NCBI RefSeq assembly: GCF_001485435.1
Contig: NZ_BCMS01000001.1
Coordinates: forward strand, 2,117,501 to 2,181,500
From: Deinococcus grandis
GTDB lineage: Bacteria; Deinococcota; Deinococci; Deinococcales; Deinococcaceae
DNA: 64,000 nucleotides
Reading direction: 5' to 3'
A program made the translations under genes and the position numbers. The notes beneath the pieces were generated by a model, which was given only the letters and a program-made list of their open reading frames with translations, did not search any database and had not been told where the DNA came from. Below, piece after piece: positions 53,265 to 64,000 of the stretch (position 1 is its first letter; every line of letters starts with the position of its first letter).

Positions 53265-53611
53265 AGCGTGGCCTCCAGTTTGCGGGCGGCGTCACGGCCG
53301 TACAGGCGGGCCTGCCCGAGGTTGCTGCGGCCGTCCACGGCGAGCAGCAGGAAGTACTCGGTCTTGATCGGGTGCAGGTACACGCTCAGGCGCTCGCCGC
53401 GCAGGTACAGTTCGCGGGGCGCGCCGCCCTGGAGGGTGTCGGTGTAGACGGTGTGCGCGGCGCGGTACAGTCCGGCGTGTTCGGCGACGAGCAGGCTCAG
53501 GTCGGCGTCGAGCGTGGCGTGCCCTTCGATCAGCAGGCCGTCGAGGCCCGCGATGGCGGCGGCCCAGGCGCCGTCCACGTCCCGTACGAGTTGTGTGAGT
53601 TGATCGAGCAT
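53261..53611 (-). CDS. roadblock/LC7-like protein (first of three)
   Basis: 116 aa. VRDVDGAWAAAIAGLDGLLIEGH and YLHPIKTEYFLLLAVDGRSNLGQARLYGRDAARKLE fit the same fold but are more diverged than the next two. TATGAT lies about 9 nt before the ATG on the minus strand, and an SD-like GGGG is present. First gene of the operon. Confidence 0.75.
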   Translation of the reverse strand: MLDQLTQLVRDVDGAWAAAIAGLDGLLIEGHATLDADLSLLVAEHAGLYRAAHTVYTDTLQGGAPRELYLRGERLSVYLHPIKTEYFLLLAVDGRSNLGQARLYGRDAARKLEATL

Positions 53612-53704
53612 CTGCCCCGCATCATAAGCTGCCGGGCTGCGCGGCGTGGCGTCTGTCCGGCCGGGCGGTGGGGGCGCCTCCCCCCCCGCGCCGTGCGTGG
53701 TTTT

Positions 53705-54283
53705 TCACGTCCGGGTCAGTCGGTCGCGCAGGGCGCTCAGGTCGCCGCCCGGCAGGCCGTGTGCGTTCAGGTACGCGTCCAGCTGGCCCCAGTGTTGGTC
53801 GATGTGGGTCAGGGTGAGGTGGATGTCGTCGGCGCGGGTCGCGGCGAACGGGGCGAGGTGCGCCCACTGCTCGGGCGTGCGGCGGGCCTGCTGGTCGCGG
53901 TAGAAATCGCGCAGGGCGGGACCGCTGGCGGCGTCGTCGGCGGCCGTCTGGTCGCGGGTCTGTCCGGCGAGTTCGCTGCACAGGGCGGCGATCAGGCCGG
54001 TGCGGTCCTTGCCCGCGTGGCAGTGAATGAGGACCGGGCCGGGTGGGGCGTCGAGGATCGCGCCCAGGACCGTCACGATCTGGTTGGGCGCGTGGTCGAG
54101 CATGGCGGTCATGTGGTCGGCGTTGGTGCGGGCGGCGGCGCTGGCTTCGTTGAAGGCGCGGTGGCGCCACGGGAGCAGGGGCAGGTTCAGGTCGGCGGGG
54201 TGGCCCAGGAACGGGGGTGGATCGGCCGCGCGTTCGGTGCGGCTGCGCAGGTCGATGTTGCGGCTGAAGTTCAGGGCCTTCAC
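53705..54283 (-). CDS. tyrosine-protein phosphatase (Tyr_phosphatase_3-like)
   Basis: 192 aa. The P-loop HCHAGKDRTGLIAALC and N-terminal NFSRNIDLRS place it in the family of tyrosine/phosphoinositide-type phosphatases such as LipA/YvfB relatives. An acid Asp may lie in NADHMTAMLD. The start region lies directly beside a diverged repeat at 54298. Confidence 0.85.
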   Translation of the reverse strand: MKALNFSRNIDLRSRTERAADPPPFLGHPADLNLPLLPWRHRAFNEASAAARTNADHMTAMLDHAPNQIVTVLGAILDAPPGPVLIHCHAGKDRTGLIAALCSELAGQTRDQTAADDAASGPALRDFYRDQQARRTPEQWAHLAPFAATRADDIHLTLTHIDQHWGQLDAYLNAHGLPGGDLSALRDRLTRT

Positions 54284-54297
54284 AGCAGAATTCAGAG

Positions 54298-54418
54298 GGA
54301 TTGAAGGTCTTTCTCAATCCCGATGAACCGAGCGGAGCGAGCACCTGGGAAGGACAGTGGTTGGAGGTGGAGTTGAGGGGCGTGCTGTTGGCCCCTCAAT
54401 GGAACTGGAAACCGCTGT
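54298..54418 (-). repeat. diverged relative of the MITE family
   Basis: Contains the 12-mer GAGCGGAGCGAG and GTGGAGTTGA, both in the same order as in the MITE, plus two hairpins in matching places: GATTGA...TCAATC and TTGAGGGGC/GCCCCTCAA. Ends and stems have drifted, and the termini cannot be fixed. The gap 54419-54638 holds GC-rich sequence without a gene. Confidence 0.6.
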
Positions 54419-54638
54419 CAGGTCGCGCCGACCGTCTGGCGTGAGGCGGCTGAGGGTGTCGCTGCGGCACAGGCCGGGGAGGCTGCGGCGGAAATTGAGG
54501 AGGCCGCCGGGTGGCTGTTCGGAGGTGGTCATGGAGGGTGCAGTCTGGCGGGTCGGCTGCCGGGGTCGGGGTGGCGGGAGTGACGGTGTGGTGCGGGATT
54601 TCTGGGGTACAATGGGGTCATTGAGGGAGCCGGTTCTA

Positions 54639-54655
54639 TTACGCTAAAAGCATAA
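54639..54655. promoter_or_regulatory. RDRM-like palindrome upstream of gyrA
   Basis: TTACGCTAAAAGCATAA: six of eight symmetric pairs match, extended by one more A/T pair outside. It is 104 bp before the gyrA start. In Deinococcus, DdrO-bound 17-bp palindromes of this kind lie upstream of gyrA and other DNA-repair genes; the match here is by pattern only. TAGAAT (54665-54670) and TACAAT (54608-54613) are possible -10 boxes. Confidence 0.65.
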
Positions 54656-54758
54656 TGAGTGTGATAGAATCAATCCATTCCCGGACAGGCCGGGCCTCGA
54701 CATTTCAGGCTGACGCGGCGCCACTGCCGGGCCGCAGCAGCCTCACGACTGGAGCCAC

Positions 54759-57194
<2,436 letters not shown>

Positions 57195-57210
57195 CCCCCT
57201 GACGCCGGAG

Positions 57211-57247
57211 CCGGGGTGGGCGGTGACGCCGCACCCCGGTTTCTTTA
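57211..57247 (+). terminator. gyrA terminator
   Basis: CCGGGGTG pairs with CACCCCGG, closed inside by GGCG/CGCC, followed by TTTCTTT. Confidence 0.85.
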
Positions 57248-57365
57248 TTCCCGCTGTCTTTATCCGCCACGCGGTGAGGGGTCGGTGAGGCGCGGCGGCG
57301 CACACTGCGGCGGTGGACGCCGTGCTGGTGCAGGCCCGCGAGACGGAGGCACGAGCGAGGATCTG

Positions 57366-57426
57366 TAATCTAAAGCCAGATTAAAGAAACAAAACTGTTT
57401 ACAAAAAAGTGAGATTGGGTTACACT
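57366..57426 (+). promoter_or_regulatory. promoter and upstream dyad of the CRP-family gene
   Basis: -35 TTTACA (57398-57403), 17-bp spacer, -10 TACACT (57421-57426). TAATCT-AAAGCC-AGATTA (57366-57383) is a perfect dyad ending 14 bp before the -35 box, a typical activator position. Bases 57248-57365 hold GC-rich sequence and no gene. The 5' UTR would be about 75 nt. Confidence 0.7.
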
Positions 57427-57508
57427 GTGAGCACGTCGGGAAAGGGGCACCACCCCATCACCCGGCACCCGCGACCACACCTCACACCCGCCCAAGGAGG
57501 CGAAACGA

Positions 57509-58123
57509 ATGCTTACCAACACCCGCACCAGCACCCGGACCTTCGTGGACACCGTGACCTACCGCCCCGGCGCCGTCATCCTCTACCCCGGCAAGAGCGA
57601 CATGCTCTACCGCGTCTCCACCGGCCTCGTGCGCGTGCACACCATGGACGACGACGGCAACGGCCTGACCCTGCGCTACGTCAAGCCCGGCGAGTACTTC
57701 GGCGAGGAAGCCCTGGCCGGCGTGAACCGCGCCTACTTCGCGGAGGCCGTCACGGACTCCAGCATCGACGTGATCAACCCCGCCCTGATGAGCGCCGAGG
57801 ACAACCTGCACGTCACCACCCACCTCGTGCGGACCCTGGAACGCGCCTACGAGAGCATCTACCGTCTCGTCGGCAAGCGGCTGCGCGCCCGCATCGCCGG
57901 GGAACTGCTGGAACTCAAGGACACCGCGCTGGCCACCCAGCTCGACAGCGGCGAGACCATGATCTACGCCACGCACGACGAACTGGCCGCCGCCGTCGGG
58001 TCGGTCCGCGAGACCGTCACCAAGGTCGTCGGGGAACTCTCCCGCGAGGGCGTGATCAGTGCCGGCTACGGCAAGATCACCCTGAAGAACGAATCGGCCC
58101 TGGCCGACATCGCCGCCGCGTAA
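57509..58123 (+). CDS. CRP/FNR family transcriptional regulator, DdrI-like
   Basis: 204 aa. The N-terminal cyclic-nucleotide-binding fold includes GAVILYPGKSDMLYRVSTGLVRVHT and PGEYFGEEAL; the C-terminal HTH is YATHDELAAAVGSVRETVTKVVGELSREGVIS. The size and sequence resemble DdrI, a stress regulator of Deinococcus, but I cannot prove orthology. SD AAGGAGG is 9 nt before the ATG. The upstream dyad and strong promoter suggest tight control. Confidence 0.8.
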   Translation: MLTNTRTSTRTFVDTVTYRPGAVILYPGKSDMLYRVSTGLVRVHTMDDDGNGLTLRYVKPGEYFGEEALAGVNRAYFAEAVTDSSIDVINPALMSAEDNLHVTTHLVRTLERAYESIYRLVGKRLRARIAGELLELKDTALATQLDSGETMIYATHDELAAAVGSVRETVTKVVGELSREGVISAGYGKITLKNESALADIAAA

Positions 58124-58270
58124 CCCCAAGCTTCGCCGCACCGCCGCCTCCAGACTGGGGGCGGCGGCTTTTATGCCCCCTCCCCTGTCCAGCCGTGTTT
58201 CTGTACATGTGACACCAATCCTGGACGGTTGGCATTCCCAGCGCGCCCCGCCTGTGCATAGACTCGGGCG

Positions 58271-59632
58271 ATGACCCAGACCTACACCCCCGACCGTCCC
58301 CTGCGCGTCGCCGTGATCGGCAGCGGCCCCAGCGGCATCTTCGCCACCGAGGCCCTCCTGAAACAGACCGACCTGCCCGCCCAGGTGGACGTCTACGACC
58401 GCCTCCCCACCCCCTACGGCCTGGTGCGCTACGGCGTGGCGCCCGACCACCTGACGATCAAGAGCGTCACGCGCGGCTTCGAGAAGACCCTCGGCGACCC
58501 GCGCGTGCGCTTCCTGGGCAACGTGGAATTCGGCACCGACCTCACCCACGAGGACGCCCTGGCCCACTACGACGCCGTGCTGTACACCGTCGGGGCCAGC
58601 AGCGACCGCCGCCTGGGCATTCCCGGCGAGGACCTGACGGGCAGCATGAGCGCCACCGAGTTCGTCGCGTGGTACAACGGCCACCCGGACGCCGCCGCGC
58701 GCGAGATGGTCCTGAATGCCAGCGGCGTCGCCGTGGTCGGCGTGGGGAACGTCGCGCTAGACGTGAGCCGCATCCTCGTGAAGACCGCGCAGGAACTCCA
58801 CGAGAGCGACATCGCCGCGCACGCCCTGACCGCGCTGGACGCCAGCCACGTGCAGGACGTGTGGGTGCTGGGCCGCCGCGGGCCCGCGCAGGCCGCCTTC
58901 ACCACCAAGGAACTGCGCGAGTTCGGGGAACTGCACGCCGCCGAACCCGTCGTGAAACCCGAGGAGATCGCGCTGAGCGAGGCCGAGGAAGCCGCGATCA
59001 CCGACAACACCAAGAAGAAGAACGTGGAAGTCCTGCGCGACTTCGCCGCCCGCGAAACCGAGGGCAAGGCGCGGCGCGTGCACCTGCGCTTCCTGACCTC
59101 CCCCGTCGAGATCCTCGACGACGGGCAGGGGCGCGTGGGCGGCCTGAAGGTCGAACGCAACCGCCTGGACGAGAACGGCAACGCCGTCGGCACCGGCGAG
59201 TTCGAGGTGCTGCCCGTGCAGATGGTGCTCCGCTCGGTCGGGTACCGCGGCGTGGCGCTGCCCGGCGTGCCCTTCGACGAGCGGCGCGGCGTGATTCCCA
59301 ACGAGGAAGGCCGCGTGGAGGGCCGCGTGGGCGAGTACACCGCCGGGTGGATCAAACGCGGCCCCAGCGGCGTGGTCGGCACGAACCGCAAGGACGCCAC
59401 CGACACCGTCGCCCACCTGCTGGCCGACGCGAAGGACGGCAAGCTGCCCGGCGCCACCCACCCCACCCGAGAGGCCGTGGACGCCCTGCTGGCCGGGAAG
59501 GGCGTGCAGGTCTACTCCTTCCACGACTGGCAGGTCCTCGACGCGCACGAACTCGCCGAAGGGCAGGCGCAGGGCCGCCCGCGCGCCAAGGTCGTTCACC
59601 GCGAGCTGATGCTCGGCCACCGCAAGAGCTGA
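58271..59632 (+). CDS. ferredoxin/adrenodoxin-type NADP reductase (FprA-like)
   Basis: 453 aa FAD enzyme. VIGSGPSGIFATEALL binds FAD, and VVGVGNVALDVSRIL binds NADP. YDRLPTPYGLVRYGVAPDH is the hallmark of the adrenodoxin reductase/FprA family. It would feed electrons to ferredoxin, possibly serving the P450 encoded 9 kb upstream. TAGACT lies 6 nt before the ATG. Confidence 0.94.
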   Translation: MTQTYTPDRPLRVAVIGSGPSGIFATEALLKQTDLPAQVDVYDRLPTPYGLVRYGVAPDHLTIKSVTRGFEKTLGDPRVRFLGNVEFGTDLTHEDALAHYDAVLYTVGASSDRRLGIPGEDLTGSMSATEFVAWYNGHPDAAAREMVLNASGVAVVGVGNVALDVSRILVKTAQELHESDIAAHALTALDASHVQDVWVLGRRGPAQAAFTTKELREFGELHAAEPVVKPEEIALSEAEEAAITDNTKKKNVEVLRDFAARETEGKARRVHLRFLTSPVEILDDGQGRVGGLKVERNRLDENGNAVGTGEFEVLPVQMVLRSVGYRGVALPGVPFDERRGVIPNEEGRVEGRVGEYTAGWIKRGPSGVVGTNRKDATDTVAHLLADAKDGKLPGATHPTREAVDALLAGKGVQVYSFHDWQVLDAHELAEGQAQGRPRAKVVHRELMLGHRKS

Positions 59633-59639
59633 CCAGAAG

Positions 59640-59679
59640 AAGGAGGCGGCCCGCCAGTTCCGGGGGCCGCCTCCTTCCC
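59640..59679. terminator. terminator between reductase and AAC(3)-like genes
   Basis: AGGAGGCGGCCC pairs with GGGCCGCCTCCT over 11 nt; T-rich bases follow on the plus strand. Confidence 0.8.
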
Positions 59680-59686
59680 TGTACCT

Positions 59687-60499
59687 TCAGCTGATCAGGC
59701 CGGTATGCACGCGCGGCCTGAGGCCCTGCTGCCGCACGAGGGTCCGGACCTCCTGGCAGCGGCAGCCCCGGTAGGTGCACAACAGTCCTTCCGGGTCGCG
59801 GTTCAGGAGGCGCACCGTGCTGTCCACGAGGTCCCGCACGCGGTACAGCCGCAGGGTGCTCTGGCCGACCTGCACGCTGCGGGCGCGGGCGTGAACCTCG
59901 GGCGCGAGGTTGTCGAAGTCCGCCGAGCAGTTCGGGAACGCGGTGGGCACGACCTGACCGTCCAGCGGCACGTACCGCGTCAGCAGCGGCAGGCCCGCGA
60001 GGTGCTCGCCGTAGTGGACGCTGGTGTTGCTGCCGAAATCCACGCCCATCAGCAGCGCGAAGCCGTCCAGGTCGTACAGCGCCCCGATGGGCTGGTACGG
60101 GCTGCTCAGCGACTGCGCCTCGGTGATGCGGCGCGCCTCCTGCCCCAGCGCGATGAAACTCAGGGTGGGGTGGAAGGAGCGCAGCGCGTCGGCGCGTTCC
60201 ACGAGTTCCTGCGGCACCCGCCCGATGTCCCGGCTGACCCGCGAATCCCGGTGGAAGCGCGCGTGGGCGGTCGCGGTGGGCCGCGAGAGCAGCGTGGAGT
60301 ACGTGAAGGCCGGGGCGACCACCGTGGCACTCGCGCGTTCCAGGGCGTCCACGACCGTGCGCGCCCCACCCTCGAGCTGCCCGAAGGATTTCAGGCTGGC
60401 GTGAACGATCACGTGCCCGGTGCCGTCCAGTCCCAGCGCGCGCAGGCCCTCGTCCAGTTCGGCGGGGGTCACGGCGGGTCGGCGCAGCAGGTTCAGCAC
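59687..60499 (-). CDS. AAC(3) family N-acetyltransferase-like protein
   Basis: 270 aa. VIVHASLKSFGQLEGGARTVVDALERA and VVAPAFTYSTL match the aminoglycoside 3-N-acetyltransferase family, as does SFHPTLSFIALGQEA. A cysteine-rich end (LLCTYRGCRCQEV) is unusual. Whether it modifies antibiotics is unproven; many family members acetylate other amines. The GTG at 60499 is set by TAGACT about 6 nt upstream. Confidence 0.8.
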   Translation of the reverse strand: MLNLLRRPAVTPAELDEGLRALGLDGTGHVIVHASLKSFGQLEGGARTVVDALERASATVVAPAFTYSTLLSRPTATAHARFHRDSRVSRDIGRVPQELVERADALRSFHPTLSFIALGQEARRITEAQSLSSPYQPIGALYDLDGFALLMGVDFGSNTSVHYGEHLAGLPLLTRYVPLDGQVVPTAFPNCSADFDNLAPEVHARARSVQVGQSTLRLYRVRDLVDSTVRLLNRDPEGLLCTYRGCRCQEVRTLVRQQGLRPRVHTGLIS

Positions 60500-60631
60500 G
60501 CCCCCAGTCTACTCCGGCAGGCCTCCTGGGCGGGAGGAAAGGCGCACAGTCCCTTGCCCGCCCGCCGGGCCACCCACAGGGGGCGGCGCGCAGATCACCC
60601 CACGCGCCGCCCCCCTTCAAAGCTGGCTTTA

Positions 60632-60762
60632 TCCGGATTCCGTCTGTTCCGTTGACAATCCGGAACTTCACCGGATTGCCCACTTCACGCCCGGAACCCG
60701 GTTCCCTCCTGCTCGCTCCGCTCGGACTGAACGGTTCTGGCGAACCATCCAGCCGGAGTACG
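60632..60762 (+). mobile_element. MITE copy 6, at the glnN stop codon
   Basis: 131 bp flanked by TTA (60629-60631 and 60763-60765). The right TTA is the TAA stop of glnN read on the minus strand. The stems are diverged (TTGACAATCCGG/CCGGATTGCC). The right end is 2-3 bp shorter than in other copies. Confidence 0.85.
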
Positions 60763-62919
<2,157 letters not shown>

Positions 62920-63017
62920 GTCGCTCCCTGTGCGCGGTGGCTGGGGGGTGCGCGGCGCGCTTGGCATCCCTGATTTCACGCCGCTCCCGTGGTTCCACCG
63001 GGCATCACTACGCCCGG

Positions 63018-63047
63018 AGTATATGAGCCCAGCCTGAAGGCGGTCAA
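63018..63047 (-). promoter_or_regulatory. glnN promoter
   Basis: On the minus strand TTGACC (63047-63042), 18-bp spacer, TATACT (63023-63018), about 100 nt before the glnN start. Confidence 0.7.
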
Positions 63048-63093
63048 CGAATACTTCTGCACAACATGCCGGAATACCGGGACAGGGCAGGGC

Positions 63094-63122
63094 TTGACAC
63101 GCAGTGACGTGCAGTTTGTACA
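63094..63122 (+). promoter_or_regulatory. glnA promoter
   Basis: TTGACA (63094-63099), 17-bp spacer, TGTACA (63117-63122), 118 nt before the glnA start. The two divergent promoters are about 46 bp apart. Confidence 0.7.
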
Positions 63123-63240
63123 CCGCGGATCTGCCACACTGGAATCCGACGCGCAACACTCTGCACCGCCACCCCGGCACGGGCCGGAGGTCGTAGCATT
63201 TCTGGACGCGCTGCCCAGCGCCACCGGAGGTTTCCCAGTC

Positions 63241-64000
63241 ATGACGCCCCAGTCCACCACGCCCCCCACCCGCGACCAGATCCTGCAGCAGCTGCAGGAA
63301 GCGGAAGTCAAGTTCCTGCGCCTCCAGTTCACCGACATCCTCGGCACCACCAAGAACGTCGAGGTGCCCAAAAGCCAGTTCGCCAAGGCCCTGAACGGCG
63401 ACGTCACCTTCGACGGCAGCGCCGTGGAAGGCTTCACCCGCGTCGAGGAGAGCGACATGCTCCTGCGCCCCGACCTGGGCACCTTCCTGATCTACCCGCA
63501 GTTCTCCCGCGAGGAAGGCGAACGCGGCAAGGTCGCCCGCCTCATCTGCGACGTGGCCCTGCCCGACGGCACCCCGTTCGACGGGGACCCCCGGCAGGTC
63601 CTCAAGCGTCAGATCGCGCGCGCGCAGGCCATGGGCTTCGAGATGTTCGTCGGAACCGAACCCGAATTCTTCCTGTTCGAACGTTCCCCCAGCGGCGTCG
63701 GCACCACCGTCACGCACGACAAGGCCGGGTACTTCGACCTCGCCCCGATCGACAAGGGCGAACGCATCCGCCGCGAGATCACCAACAAACTCGTCGAGAT
63801 GGGCTTCGAGATCGAGGCCGCCCACCACGAGGTCTCCCCCGGCCAGCACGAGATCGACTTCCGCTACGCCCCCGCGCTGGAAACCGCCGACCGCATCGCC
63901 ACCTTCAAGTTCGTGGTCAAACGCGTCGCGCTGGAATACGGCCTGCTCGCCAGCTTCCTGCCCAAACCCCTCCCCGGCGTGAACGGCAGCGGCATGCACT
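63241..64000 (+). CDS. glnA: glutamine synthetase type I (3' end outside window)
   Basis: 253 residues visible of about 470. KFLRLQFTDILGTTKNVEVP, GDVTFDGSAVEGF, FVGTEPEFFLFE (metal-binding Glu) and EAAHHEVSPGQHEIDFRYAP followed by LPKPLPGVNGSGMH are the core of GSI. GGAGG lies 9 nt before the ATG. It is divergent from the GSIII gene. Confidence 0.97.
   Translation, partial: MTPQSTTPPTRDQILQQLQEAEVKFLRLQFTDILGTTKNVEVPKSQFAKALNGDVTFDGSAVEGFTRVEESDMLLRPDLGTFLIYPQFSREEGERGKVARLICDVALPDGTPFDGDPRQVLKRQIARAQAMGFEMFVGTEPEFFLFERSPSGVGTTVTHDKAGYFDLAPIDKGERIRREITNKLVEMGFEIEAAHHEVSPGQHEIDFRYAPALETADRIATFKFVVKRVALEYGLLASFLPKPLPGVNGSGMH

Overview
The window is about 70% G+C, dense with genes, and fits a Deinococcus chromosome. 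Supporting signs are: a palindrome upstream of gyrA that resembles the radiation/desiccation response motif; a DdrI-like CRP family regulator; divergent type I and type III glutamine synthetases; and more than 25 genes whose start codon lies 5-9 nt after a TANNNT -10 box, the leaderless arrangement known from Deinococcus. I saw no tRNA, rRNA or CRISPR. The species cannot be told from this sequence.

Layout. 1-2.5 kb: an ABC-2 exporter with a membrane-anchored solute-binding protein. 2.7-6 kb: an NDH-2-like oxidoreductase, a lipoprotein, and a PadR regulator with a HAAS membrane partner. 6-8.2 kb: a redoxin and an amino-acid ABC importer without its ATPase. 8.7-12.4 kb: three regulators (TPR/winged-helix, WYL, MerR-TipAS). 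12.4-16.3 kb: AzlCD, a PASTA pseudokinase-like protein and a cysteine desulfurase. 16.2-18.5 kb: an IS5-family and an IS630-family element. 18.5-22.3 kb: MscS, PlsX-NYN, DUF309, thioredoxin. 22.5-28.7 kb: small metabolic enzymes, HemQ, a corrinoid-binding protein, cytochrome c, and a Nudix-thioesterase-RbfA operon. 28.7-32.2 kb: S49 and M3 peptidases. 32.5-35.6 kb: a sugar ABC importer (MalEFG-like, no ATPase). 35.7-41.5 kb: an SsuD-like monooxygenase, PhoU, a LysR regulator, and cysS with a leader peptide. 41.8-48.3 kb: a large lipoprotein and sdhCDAB. 48.4-54.3 kb: a P450, HemB, two phosphatases and three tandem roadblock/LC7 proteins. 54.7-64 kb: gyrA, a CRP-family regulator, a ferredoxin-NADP reductase, an AAC(3)-like protein, and glutamine synthetases III and I (the last cut by the window end).

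The most notable signal is a 131-134 bp MITE-like element present six times. It has near-identical 11-bp inverted ends, two internal hairpins, and a 3-bp TNA target duplication at every copy (TGA, TCA, TCA, TTA, TGA, TTA). Its right end reads GGAGTCCGTA, so insertion into a TGA gives GGAG-N4/5-ATGA: a ready Shine-Dalgarno sequence and start codon. One copy separates a sugar-binding protein gene from its permease gene at what was probably a GTGA overlap. One gives rbfA its SD and ATG. One is inserted in frame inside a WYL regulator. One overlaps the stop codon of glnN. One is itself interrupted by the IS630 element.

The second notable signal is a candidate cysteine-sensing attenuator before cysS: a leaderless 8-residue peptide MTTLCCLR followed by an intrinsic terminator. 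A second, G/A-rich repeat family lies at several 3' ends, including an inverted pair around a hydrolase gene.
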